Part shown: positions 53,914-62,934 of the stretch, in pieces | How positions within the stretch are numbered: the stretch's first letter is position 1 | Layout: the number at the start of each line of letters is the position of its first letter | Assembly: GCA_964352025.1 (NCBI GenBank) | Contig: CAYGPZ010000005.1 | Coordinates: 62,001 to 126,000 of the forward strand | DNA: 64,000 nt | DNA from: Hirschia sp964352025 | GTDB taxonomy: Bacteria; Pseudomonadota; Alphaproteobacteria; Caulobacterales; Hyphomonadaceae | Direction: 5' to 3' | The notes under the pieces: model-generated | Databases searched by the model: none | Seen by the model: the letters and a program-made list of their open reading frames with translations, nothing else | Told to the model about the DNA's origin: nothing | Position numbers and translations under genes: made by a program

Positions 53914-56328
53914 ATGCGTAAATCTTGGAAAAAACTAACGTCGATTGCATTGAGCAGCACTATTTTAGCGAGCTGTCAGATGATTTCGCCTCATCTCAAT
54001 CAATCAGTTGGCAATCAAACAGACATTGCTCAAACCACTGCTATAGATACTCTTTCAAGCAAATGTATTTCCCCTCGTGCTGTCGCACTTCTAGATAAAA
54101 TGACTTTGTCAGAAAAAATTGGACAACTCCACCAAGCCGCTGGCGGACGCAGTAAAAACCTAAATTCCAAACTCACCGAAGAAGAATTCGAGAAAGTTAG
54201 AAAGGGAGAAGTCGGTTCTTATCTTCATGTCGCAGGCGCAGGTGAACTGAAAGAAATTCAACGGGTTGCACTAGAAGAGAGCACACATGGCATCCCTCTT
54301 CTTTTTGCAATGGATGTCGTCCACGGCTACCGCACTATCTATCCAGTTCCAATCGCAATGGCAGCATCTTGGGACGAAAAATTGATGGAAGACACCTCTA
54401 GAATGGCTGGACGGGAAGCTGCTTCCTCTGGCCTGAATTGGACGTTTGCGCCGATGGTCGACATCGCCCGTGACCCGCGTTGGGGCCGCATTGTCGAGGG
54501 CGCTGGATCTGACCCCTACCTAGGATCAAGAATGTCAGAGGCACAAGTTCTTGGGTTTCAAAAAAATGATCTATCTGCCGATGATACAGTACTGGCAACC
54601 ACAAAACACATTGGTGTTTATGGCGCTCCGCTAGGTGGACGTGATTATGGAAGTAGTGATGTATCAGAGCGCACACTCCACGAAACCTACCTGCCCCCTT
54701 TCTATGCTGCAAATGTCGTAGGTAGCGGATCATATATGACAGCTTTCAATGACGTAGCTGGCATTCCGACGACAGCAAATGAGGAATTAGTCGACGGCAT
54801 TTTGAGAGATGATTGGGGCTTTTGTGGCATGATTGTCAGTGACTGGAACGCAATCCACGAACTCACAAATCATGGCGTCGCTCAAACCCGTGCAGAAGCC
54901 GCAGCACTCGCGCTCAAAGCAGGTGTCGATATGGATATGACAAGTGAGGTCTATAAAAACGATCTCATCAAAGCGATAGAAGAAAATCCGGAAATTGAGA
55001 AAGATCTCGACCTAGCTGCTGGCCGAATTATTACAATTAAGGAAAAGTTGGGCCTATTCGATCAAGCAATGCAGTATCACGATGTTGAACGTGAAAGTGC
55101 AGAGCTACTAAACGCAAACAACCGAGCACTCGCTCGCAAGGCGGCCACAAAAACTGCTGTCCTTCTTAAAAATGAAAAAAATTCTTTGCCTATCGTCGAG
55201 CCTCAAAAGATTGCGGTTATTGGTGCACTCGCAGAAGACACCATGACCCAGCTTGGATCGTGGAGAGCTCGCGGAGACAAAAATGACGTTGTCTCTTTAC
55301 TCGATGGCTTGAAAACAAACGCACCAGAAGGCGTTGAAATCAGCTACGCTGCTGGAACCAAAGTCTATTCTTCACCTCACGCTTACGATCCAAATGCAGA
55401 CTTTTCTGCCGCTGACGAAATCTATTCTGCTCCAATGGATGACCTCGACTCGGTTATTTCCACGGCGAATGACGCAGATCGCATATTGTTAGTGATCGGA
55501 GAACACTATGACTGGTCAGGTGAAGCTCGCAGTCGTACGGACCTAGAACTCCCGCCCAATCAACAAGCACTCGCAGATGCAGCATTCGCAACGGGTAAAC
55601 CTGTTACCGTTATTCTTGTGACGGGTCGTGCAATGGCTATCCCAGACCTGCACGAGAAAGCAGATGCTGTACTGAACGTATGGATGGGTGGAGTTGAGGC
55701 AGGAAACGCACTTGCAGACATCGTTTATGGTAAAGTCTCCCCCGCAGGACGACTACCAATAAACTTTCCGCGAAAAACCGGACAAGCCCCCCACACTTAC
55801 TCCGAAAATTTCGGTGGACGTCCCGCTCACCCAAACCTCGCTAAAGATTCGAACCGCTCTATTGATGTTCAAATTACGCCGCTCTACCCGTTTGGACATG
55901 GACTGAGCTATGCGAATTTCGAATACGGAGACCTAACGGCAAATACCTTATCCATAAACGCCGATGAAAGTGTCGAACTTACAACCACAGTCACAAACAC
56001 GAGTGACATCGCCGCAGATGAAGTTGTGCAGCTTTATATGCGTGACCCTTATGCGCATGTATCTCGACCACGTATCGAGCTGAGAGGGTTTAAACGTATT
56101 GCGCTTGAAGCAGGTGAAACAGCCAAAGTAACATTCACTGTACAGGCCTCTCAGTCAGCTATTTTTCAGGATCGAAACAAATGGCTAACGCAGGCAGGTG
56201 AACTAAAATTCTATATTGGCCGCTCATCTGCAGAACTTGAATCAGAAATTACAATAAATGTCTCTGACGACAAAATCGGTAAAATACCTGCTGCTGCCAT
56301 AAAAACAGAAGTGGTTGTCGAAAAATGA
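53914..56328 (+). CDS. GH3 beta-glucosidase (BglX-like) lipoprotein
   Basis: The 804-residue protein has a signal peptide with lipobox LASC near residue 21 and the GH3 N-domain: HGIPLLFAMDVVHGYRTIYP, TFAPMVDIARDPRWGRIVEG, and TTKHIGVYGAPLGGRDYGSS. The nucleophile aspartate is in GMIVSDWNAIHE. The C-domain includes KTAVLLKNEKNSLPI and WMGGVEAGNALADIVYGKVS, and a C-terminal fibronectin-like domain ends near GETAKVTFTVQAS. It resembles periplasmic BglX beta-glucosidases. It heads a four-gene operon and overlaps the gluconolactonase gene by four bases. Confidence 0.92.
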   Translation: MRKSWKKLTSIALSSTILASCQMISPHLNQSVGNQTDIAQTTAIDTLSSKCISPRAVALLDKMTLSEKIGQLHQAAGGRSKNLNSKLTEEEFEKVRKGEVGSYLHVAGAGELKEIQRVALEESTHGIPLLFAMDVVHGYRTIYPVPIAMAASWDEKLMEDTSRMAGREAASSGLNWTFAPMVDIARDPRWGRIVEGAGSDPYLGSRMSEAQVLGFQKNDLSADDTVLATTKHIGVYGAPLGGRDYGSSDVSERTLHETYLPPFYAANVVGSGSYMTAFNDVAGIPTTANEELVDGILRDDWGFCGMIVSDWNAIHELTNHGVAQTRAEAAALALKAGVDMDMTSEVYKNDLIKAIEENPEIEKDLDLAAGRIITIKEKLGLFDQAMQYHDVERESAELLNANNRALARKAATKTAVLLKNEKNSLPIVEPQKIAVIGALAEDTMTQLGSWRARGDKNDVVSLLDGLKTNAPEGVEISYAAGTKVYSSPHAYDPNADFSAADEIYSAPMDDLDSVISTANDADRILLVIGEHYDWSGEARSRTDLELPPNQQALADAAFATGKPVTVILVTGRAMAIPDLHEKADAVLNVWMGGVEAGNALADIVYGKVSPAGRLPINFPRKTGQAPHTYSENFGGRPAHPNLAKDSNRSIDVQITPLYPFGHGLSYANFEYGDLTANTLSINADESVELTTTVTNTSDIAADEVVQLYMRDPYAHVSRPRIELRGFKRIALEAGETAKVTFTVQASQSAIFQDRNKWLTQAGELKFYIGRSSAELESEITINVSDDKIGKIPAAAIKTEVVVEK

Positions 56329-57353
56329 TAAATCGGCGTCACTATCTATCTGGATTGGGAGCACTGGCTGCTGTTTCAGCCTGCGCGCCTGTTTCACAAA
56401 AATCCTTGACTGGAAACTCAGCACTTGAAGCATATCATCCTTCTTTTTCAGACTTCATTTCACCTTCTGAAAAATGGAAAATTCTTTCATCCGGCCATCA
56501 ATGGCTGGAAGGCCCTGCCTGGGATACAAAACGTCAAAAGCTGTATTTCACAGACGTTCCTCAGAACGTCGCTTACTCTTGGAGTGAAGCCGATGGTGTC
56601 GAACAATTATTAAAACCATCTGGAGCAGACCTGTCGGCAAAGGATGGATTTAGAGAGCCCGGTTCAAACGGATTGCTATACGAAGCTGAGAGCGACAGCC
56701 TCCTCATGTGCAATCACGGAGAACGCTCACTTCAAAGAATGAACCTTCAAACGAAAGAACGCACAAACCTCGTCTCAACTTATGAAGGCAAAAAATTCAA
56801 CAGCCCTAATGACGTTGTAAAAAGCAAGAATGGGACATTATTTTTCACTGACCCGCCCTATGGTCTTACTGGTCTGAATGCGTCTCCGCTAAAGGAGATG
56901 TCTAGCAATGGTGTCTACAAGCTAACCTCAGATGGAAAAATAAGCGTTGTTGTAAGTGATATGTCATTCCCAAATGGTATTTCTCTGTCACCAGATGACC
57001 GCTACCTCTACATCGCCCAATCTGATCACAAAAGCCCTATCGTTAGGCGCGTTTCACTAGATAGTAATTTGGAACCGATCGAAAACCAGATATGGCTAGA
57101 CCTGAGCTCCTACGTAGATGATGCAAATCCCGGTCTACCAGACGGTATGGCTATGTGTCGTTCAGGCGAAATATTCATAACAGGACCAAGCGGTGTGTTT
57201 TTAGTGTCGCCTGACGGAAACGTTTTGGGCCGTATAAGAACAGGCCGCGCCACAGCAAATTGTGCCTTTGGAGAAGATGGAAAAACACTTTTCATCACAT
57301 CTGGCCATTCGCTCTTGAAGATCCGCACTCAATGCACCGGCCTAAACTGGTAG
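56325..57353 (+). CDS. Exported SMP-30/gluconolactonase-family lactonase
   Basis: The 342-residue protein has a signal starting INRRHYLSGLGALAAVSAC, combining an RR pair with a VSAC lipobox. The six-bladed SMP-30 propeller shows the metal-binding glutamate in HQWLEGPAWDTKRQ, the asparagines in NSPNDVVKSKNGTLFFTDPP and the aspartate in GLPDGMAMCRSG. It should open glucono-lactone or a related aldonolactone outside the cytoplasm. ATGA overlap with the GH3 gene implies co-translation. It links glucan breakdown to the gluconate permease. Confidence 0.9.
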   Translation: MINRRHYLSGLGALAAVSACAPVSQKSLTGNSALEAYHPSFSDFISPSEKWKILSSGHQWLEGPAWDTKRQKLYFTDVPQNVAYSWSEADGVEQLLKPSGADLSAKDGFREPGSNGLLYEAESDSLLMCNHGERSLQRMNLQTKERTNLVSTYEGKKFNSPNDVVKSKNGTLFFTDPPYGLTGLNASPLKEMSSNGVYKLTSDGKISVVVSDMSFPNGISLSPDDRYLYIAQSDHKSPIVRRVSLDSNLEPIENQIWLDLSSYVDDANPGLPDGMAMCRSGEIFITGPSGVFLVSPDGNVLGRIRTGRATANCAFGEDGKTLFITSGHSLLKIRTQCTGLNW

Positions 57354-57404
57354 CTTGTATAAAACAAATTAATCCACTAGCGTTGCAACCATCTAACCAA
57401 GAGA

Positions 57405-58802
57405 ATGAAATATTCAAATAAATACAGGCTTTTCAATATGGTATCTCGAACCAAATCCGTTGCATGGCGCACCATGGTCGGTTACGGAATTGGTGACTTC
57501 GGGATTAATATATACTGGAATAGCCTCTCACTTATTTTAGTATTCTGGTATGCAGAAGTATTAGGCTTGCCTCCAGCAATAGCAGGCGGAATTTATTTCA
57601 TAGGCCTGTTCTGGGACGCAATATCAGACCCGATTGTCGCGTATTTTGCTGAACGAACGCGCAGTCGGTACGGCACATATCGTCCATTCATTCTATACGG
57701 ATCAGGAATGCTGGGACTGGTATTCGCATTCCTTTTTTGGGCACCGCCATATACTGGAAATGCTCTTATCGTGCACTTAACAGTCACACATATGTTGTTT
57801 CGCACATGTTATACGCTAGTCGCTGTCCCTTACTCTGCACTCTCCTCCCGATTGTCATTTAATAGTCGAGATAGAACTGTAATTTCTGGCGCAAGAATGT
57901 TCTTCGCATTCTCCGGACTTTTGACAGTATCTGTTCTCTGGTTTCCACTTGTTCGCTTTTTTAACAAAGGTGCGGAAACAGAAAGTGAGGGCTTTTTTAT
58001 AACTGCCGCGATAAGCAGTGTTGTCGCGACAATCGCCTTGCTCACTTGCTTTTTAAATACTCGCGAAAGAGCCCCTCCTGGAAGGTCGCAAAGTCCAACG
58101 AATAATTTCGTAACTTTTCTTCAGAGCGCCGCGAATAACCGAGCACTTACGCTTATGCTTCTTGCTGCATTTTTTCAATCTGCTGGGATCGCCAGTTATT
58201 TGATACCACTCGCTTTTTTTATAGAAATAAACCAATCCACATTTGCCGCTAAAGAAACCATTTTTACAGTTTCCGCTCTTGCGACTTTAATCGGCGTTCC
58301 AATTTGGACTTTCATAATCGGCAAGTTCAACAAGAAAACAGCGTGGTTCCTTGCAACGGGCATCATTTCGGCATTTGGTGTCACGCTCGCATTCTTTAAT
58401 CTGCCTCTTATAGCGGGTGTCCCCCCTGAAATAGTCGGCTTAGGTTTTGGGTGTAGTGCATTTGGTGTTTTAGTCTGGTCCTTCATTCCTGATACTGTCG
58501 AATATGGTCAATGGAAAACAGGTATTAGGAATGAAGCTGCCGTATTTGGTTCGGTAACGCTTGTCCAAAAAATATCAGGCGGCCTTACGGGCCTCGGGGT
58601 CGGTATGGTTCTTTCCCATCTAGGATATAACGCTGAACTTACAGACCAGTCTGAAGCAGTTTCAAATGGAATTAGAACGTATATTTCTATTATGCCGGGA
58701 CTATTATTGTGTATCTCTGCAACCGTAATTTACATCCTACCGCTAAACAGAAGCCGACACGCTCAAATTATTGACGAACTGTCTGAATCAAACGATTCTT
58801 AA
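57405..58802 (+). CDS. GPH-family (MelB-like) sugar:cation symporter
   Basis: The 465-residue protein has about 12 helices of the glycoside-pentoside-hexuronide family. GYGIGDFGINIYWNSLSLIL near residue 25, the DAISDPIVAYFAERTRSRYG loop and VPYSALSSRLSFNSRDRTVI are typical MelB-type motifs. It likely imports a disaccharide or glycoside trimmed by the GH3 enzymes. ATG 57405 is used; ATG 57438 is an alternative that removes an atypical basic leader. It is co-directional in the GH3 operon with a 51-base gap. Confidence 0.88.
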   Translation: MKYSNKYRLFNMVSRTKSVAWRTMVGYGIGDFGINIYWNSLSLILVFWYAEVLGLPPAIAGGIYFIGLFWDAISDPIVAYFAERTRSRYGTYRPFILYGSGMLGLVFAFLFWAPPYTGNALIVHLTVTHMLFRTCYTLVAVPYSALSSRLSFNSRDRTVISGARMFFAFSGLLTVSVLWFPLVRFFNKGAETESEGFFITAAISSVVATIALLTCFLNTRERAPPGRSQSPTNNFVTFLQSAANNRALTLMLLAAFFQSAGIASYLIPLAFFIEINQSTFAAKETIFTVSALATLIGVPIWTFIIGKFNKKTAWFLATGIISAFGVTLAFFNLPLIAGVPPEIVGLGFGCSAFGVLVWSFIPDTVEYGQWKTGIRNEAAVFGSVTLVQKISGGLTGLGVGMVLSHLGYNAELTDQSEAVSNGIRTYISIMPGLLLCISATVIYILPLNRSRHAQIIDELSESNDS

Positions 58803-58837
58803 ATATTGATCACAGCTAGAAATACAGGATCACGCGA

Positions 58838-59869
58838 ATGCCTCCCAACGCTCCCAAAATGATAGATGTGGCAAAACTTGCTGGCGTGTCCATAAAAACG
58901 GTTTCTCGTGTTCTAAATAATGAGCCCCATGTCAAAGAAACACTTCGTGAAAAAGTCAAAAAAGCGGTAGACCAACTTGGCTATGTGCCAAGTGCAAATG
59001 CCAGAAGTCTTCGAAGTAATCGCGGATACACGATCCATTTCATCATTCACAATAAGCGAAGCAATTATGTGAATGCTGTTCAAGCGGGCATAATACAAGC
59101 GTGTCAGGACAATGGATATCAACTGATTGTATCAATGATCCCCGATAGTCAGAACTTATCTGATATGGAGATAGAAAGAGCGATATCTCGCCTTCCTACG
59201 CTCGGCATTCCGGACGGTGCAATTCTTGTTTCTCCACTATCAAATGACATTCGGATAAATAATGCCTTGAAAGAATTAAATATTCCAATCGCAAGGATAG
59301 GTCCAAACGATATCGATGACGACCAGTTTGAAGTCAAAATCAATGAGCGTGAAGCTGCCAAGGAAATAACTGAATATCTTATTGATATGGGACATAAGCG
59401 AATTGGGTTCATTCGAGGAAAAGAAGACCAGAACGCGACCATTGAACGTTTCTCTGGATATAAGGACGCCTTGAAAAATGCTGGTATCCCGCTCATTGAA
59501 GAGCTAATTCAACCTGGCTTCTTCGAATTTGAAAGCGGCCTGATCGCGGGTGAGAACCTGATCAAGCTGAGCCAACGACCAAGTGCTATTTTTGCCTCTA
59601 ATGATGACATGGCAGCGGGTGTATTGAGTGCCGCTCACAGGTTAGGTCTTAATATGCCTTCAGACCTGTCAGTGGTAGGATTTGATGACTCAGAAATCGC
59701 AAATAAAATGTGGCCGACTTTAACAACAATTCGCCAGCCCCTTCTCGAACTGGGTGAAGTTGCCACGAACTTGCTTATTGCACGCAGTCAGAAATCTGAA
59801 GGACTGGCAACTCAAAAGTTTCTTCCGCACAAACTCGTTGTGCGAGAGTCTGCTCAACCAGTTTCCTAG
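58838..59869 (+). CDS. LacI-family transcriptional regulator of the glucan/gluconate locus
   Basis: The 343-residue regulator has an N-terminal LacI helix-turn-helix (MIDVAKLAGVSIKTVSRVLN) and hinge helix (PSANARSLRS). A periplasmic-binding-like effector domain follows, including AIFASNDDMAAGVLSAAHRL and the LSVVGFDDSEIANKMWPTLT core. It is the last gene of the GH3 operon. Four CG-centred palindromes in the locus match the symmetry expected of LacI-family operators, so it most likely represses gntP, gntK/SSS and both GH3 units until a sugar or gluconate binds. Confidence 0.93.
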   Translation: MPPNAPKMIDVAKLAGVSIKTVSRVLNNEPHVKETLREKVKKAVDQLGYVPSANARSLRSNRGYTIHFIIHNKRSNYVNAVQAGIIQACQDNGYQLIVSMIPDSQNLSDMEIERAISRLPTLGIPDGAILVSPLSNDIRINNALKELNIPIARIGPNDIDDDQFEVKINEREAAKEITEYLIDMGHKRIGFIRGKEDQNATIERFSGYKDALKNAGIPLIEELIQPGFFEFESGLIAGENLIKLSQRPSAIFASNDDMAAGVLSAAHRLGLNMPSDLSVVGFDDSEIANKMWPTLTTIRQPLLELGEVATNLLIARSQKSEGLATQKFLPHKLVVRESAQPVS

Positions 59870-59878
59870 GGCTGTGAG

Positions 59879-61426
59879 CTACAGCGATAAGATACTTTCA
59901 AGAAAATGATTATTGGTTCCCAGCTTGGACAGCAATAATTCTGACTTGCGCGACAGTGCATCCAATGAAGTTTGTGTACGGATTTCAAAACTAGCATCGA
60001 CTAGTTTCTTTTTACTCGCGGTTTCAAATCCCATTCCAAACAGGACATATTGATAGCTCGCGATTGGAAAAAGATCATCAACACTATCAAAGTCGTTTTT
60101 CCATGGAATTTGGTATTTCCAATATTCTAGGTCTGCCCTCAACCGTTCAGATACAGTCGTGTGTTGAGATTGGTCTCGCCAGAATTTCTCTTCTCGATCG
60201 GACAACAGATAGTGAAGCTTGAGGAAATCAATTATGCACTCCCAACGGTAATGAAACCTCTGATTAAACCGATCGGACACGACCTTCATGCCACTATTGG
60301 AAACAGGCAGCATATCGGCAATCATGTCTGCAGCGGATTCTATCATCATCATCGCAGAGGCTTCTAGCGGCTCTATAAAACCTGCGGACAATCCTACAGC
60401 AACACAATTCTGATGCCAGAATTCTTTCCGATAGCCGGGCGTAATTGAAAGGCTGCGGGGAGACAATTTGTCAAAAGCCGCATCACTACACCCGAGATAA
60501 GATTGCAATTGCTGCGCAGCTTCAGTTTCAGAAATGTAGCTGTCACAATATACATGCCCGACGCCGCGCCGGTTCACCAAGCTAATATCCCAAATCCACC
60601 CCGCCTCTTGCGCTGTTGATACCGTAACTGATTGCGCAATTTCACTATCTTCATATGGCTTTTGGACAGCTAGCGCCGAATTTATGGGAAGGACATCTGA
60701 TTTATCCAGAAACTCTATACCGTAATGTCCCCCTAAAAGGAGTGAACGAAAACCTGTACAATCAATAAACAGGTCAGCTTCTAACTCGCCAGAATTTTCA
60801 GTCTGTACGCATTGGATATCTCCGTTAGGATTTCCAATAACATTCGTCACTTTGTCACGAACAAGTGAAACACCTAAATTCTCAACACAATGACGTTTCA
60901 AAAATTCTGAAAATTTCCCAGCATCTAGATGATAACCATAATTTGCGACACCCGAATAATCTCTAGAGCTCAACAACTTTGGACAGAGCTTTTCTTCACA
61001 TATCGCTTCCTGAACACATACGTATTCTGAAAATGATTGAGCCGGCTGTGCCTCAACCCATTGCTGAGCAAGGTTTACGTCATAAAAGCCTTCGGGGAGT
61101 TCAAATGGATGGTAATAAAAATCACTATCGCTTCCATTTTTCCATCCTACGAATTTCGACCCCTGCTTAAAGGAGGCGTTACATTCCCTCAGAAAATCAT
61201 TTTCGTTTATACCCGCATTACGCAGCGTATTTTTCATGCCCGGCCAGGTACCTTCACCGACTCCAATTATAGGAATATCAGGGGCCTCTATCAGTTTGAT
61301 CTGAAGCGGATTTCCTTCTTTTCTATAATATCGCGACGCTAATATTGTAGCCGTAAGCCAACCCGCGCTTCCGCCGCCAACAATAAGAACTGATTTGGCC
61401 GAATTTGGTTCCAATGCTTCAGACAT
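59879..61426 (-). CDS. Tryptophan-halogenase-like FAD-dependent protein (second of pair)
   Basis: The 515-residue flavoprotein has the dinucleotide-binding VLIVGGGSAGWLTATILA at the N-terminus and GVGEGTWPGMKNTLR. The catalytic-lysine region is ASFKQGSKFVGWKNG (near residue 86), the DCTGFRSLLLGG core is intact, and the catalytic-glutamate segment is SAGFIEPLEASAMMMIE. The WxWxIP motif of halogenases is altered to WIWDIS. Tryptophan halogenases chlorinate or brominate indoles; relatives next to TonB/sugar loci have unknown substrates. Its ATG directly follows the stop of the first halogenase gene. Confidence 0.87.
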   Translation of the reverse strand: MSEALEPNSAKSVLIVGGGSAGWLTATILASRYYRKEGNPLQIKLIEAPDIPIIGVGEGTWPGMKNTLRNAGINENDFLRECNASFKQGSKFVGWKNGSDSDFYYHPFELPEGFYDVNLAQQWVEAQPAQSFSEYVCVQEAICEEKLCPKLLSSRDYSGVANYGYHLDAGKFSEFLKRHCVENLGVSLVRDKVTNVIGNPNGDIQCVQTENSGELEADLFIDCTGFRSLLLGGHYGIEFLDKSDVLPINSALAVQKPYEDSEIAQSVTVSTAQEAGWIWDISLVNRRGVGHVYCDSYISETEAAQQLQSYLGCSDAAFDKLSPRSLSITPGYRKEFWHQNCVAVGLSAGFIEPLEASAMMMIESAADMIADMLPVSNSGMKVVSDRFNQRFHYRWECIIDFLKLHYLLSDREEKFWRDQSQHTTVSERLRADLEYWKYQIPWKNDFDSVDDLFPIASYQYVLFGMGFETASKKKLVDASFEIRTQTSLDALSRKSELLLSKLGTNNHFLESILSL

Positions 61427-62914
61427 TTAGTCCCCTTCCACTCCGCAATATTGGATTAGAAAGTCTTCATGTTTTGGCAATTGAGATACCGCATTCCCGA
61501 TACCGCCTTTAAGGTTCTCCAATGCGGCTTTCAACTGTCCATCAGGCAACATTTTTCCCATATGATGAAAGCCTTCACTTTCCAGCCCCTGACCGCGAAA
61601 CACTTGCAGCCATGAGTCAACGCGGAATAGATCCAGCCCTTCCTGATAGGTGATCGCATTATTTCTGTATAAATCGATCCTGTGCTGCAGAGTATCTGGA
61701 ATATCCATCGCTGCACGATCTTTCCAGAATTGATGATCATCTCGTTGATTGAGCCAATAGTGCAAAATCAGAAAGTCACGAATGCTCTCAAGCTCTTCAT
61801 TCGCGTAGCTATTGTATTGATTTCTGACAGCGTCATTTACGCCGCCAAAAGGAAACATTTGAACAAGTCGCGTCACACCAATTTGCATGAGGTGAATACT
61901 TGTCGATTCCAACGGCTCTAAAAAGCCGCTCGACAAACCAAGTGCGATACAGTTCATGGCCCAGACCTGCTTGCGTTTACCCGTTTGAAAACGAAGCGGT
62001 CTCGGTTCTGACACGAGTTCGCCCGTGATATTCTCTAGTAGGATGGAATGTGCCTCATCATCTGAGATGTAGTCACTACAATAAACATGACCATTCCCGA
62101 CGCGATGCTGTAGAGGGATGCGCCATTGCCATCCAGCTTTCTGCGCTATCGAGCGTGTATAAGGAAGAACTGGCTCGTCATTTCTCGTTTGAACTGCAAC
62201 AGCACGATTCATCGGAAGATAATGGCTCCAATCTTCAAAACCTACGCCTAGAGCATCTCCCAATAACAAACTACGAAAGCCTGTGCAGTCGATGAATAAA
62301 TCGCCTTCAACGACCTGACCATTCTCCAACTGCAAGCTAGATATGGAACCATTTTCAGAGTCCAGATTTACGCTTTGTATTTTGCCTTCAATGCGCTGAA
62401 CGCCTCGCTGTTCGCTATAATTCCGCATGAATTTGGCATATAGCGTAGCATCTAAATGGTAGGCGTAATTCAGTTGCCCATTCTCTGAGGTTGCAAATTT
62501 CCCAGCCATCGCTGCTTGGAGTTCAAAACAATAATCATCAAGGTCACCGCCCCATCCTTGTGATTTGGCGTAAATCCACATGTGTTGAAAATCACCCATC
62601 CAGGTGGACTTCCCAACACTGCCAAACGAATGGAAGTATTTTTCGCCAACTTGGCCCCAATTCTCAAACGAAATACCCAATTTGAAACTAGCTCGGGTTG
62701 CCCGCATGAATGCCTGTTCGTCAATGCCGAGTAATTTATGAAAAGATTTATGAGTCGGAATGGTTGCTTCACCAACCCCGACAGTCCCGATGGCATCAGA
62801 TTCCAGTAAGGTGATATCTAGAAGCTTCCCCAACTGACTAGAAAGCATCCCCGCACAGACCCAACCGGCAGTTCCGCCACCAGCAATCACAACCTTTTGA
62901 ATCTTTTGCTTCAT
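61427..62914 (-). CDS. Tryptophan-halogenase-like FAD-dependent protein (first of pair)
   Basis: The 495-residue protein has VVIAGGGTAGWVCAGML at the N-terminus, GVGEATIPTHKSFHKLLG, and the catalytic lysine in RASFKLGISFENWG. An intact WQWRIP halogenase motif (GWQWRIPLQHRVGNGHVYC) and the catalytic glutamate in SSGFLEPLESTSIHLMQ are also present. These residues match PrnA-type flavin halogenases, so halogenation activity is chemically possible. A separate flavin reductase would be needed and none lies in the window. It is co-transcribed with the second halogenase-like gene and follows the JmjC-like gene by 20 bases. Confidence 0.9.
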   Translation of the reverse strand: MKQKIQKVVIAGGGTAGWVCAGMLSSQLGKLLDITLLESDAIGTVGVGEATIPTHKSFHKLLGIDEQAFMRATRASFKLGISFENWGQVGEKYFHSFGSVGKSTWMGDFQHMWIYAKSQGWGGDLDDYCFELQAAMAGKFATSENGQLNYAYHLDATLYAKFMRNYSEQRGVQRIEGKIQSVNLDSENGSISSLQLENGQVVEGDLFIDCTGFRSLLLGDALGVGFEDWSHYLPMNRAVAVQTRNDEPVLPYTRSIAQKAGWQWRIPLQHRVGNGHVYCSDYISDDEAHSILLENITGELVSEPRPLRFQTGKRKQVWAMNCIALGLSSGFLEPLESTSIHLMQIGVTRLVQMFPFGGVNDAVRNQYNSYANEELESIRDFLILHYWLNQRDDHQFWKDRAAMDIPDTLQHRIDLYRNNAITYQEGLDLFRVDSWLQVFRGQGLESEGFHHMGKMLPDGQLKAALENLKGGIGNAVSQLPKHEDFLIQYCGVEGD

Positions 62915-62934
62915 CTAGCTCACTCCTATTTTTA

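Noticed and set aside
55284..55296. TGACGTTGTCTC resembling the LacI operator
   Set aside because: It is inside the GH3 coding region, only half matches the palindrome and lacks the downstream TTTGTG block.
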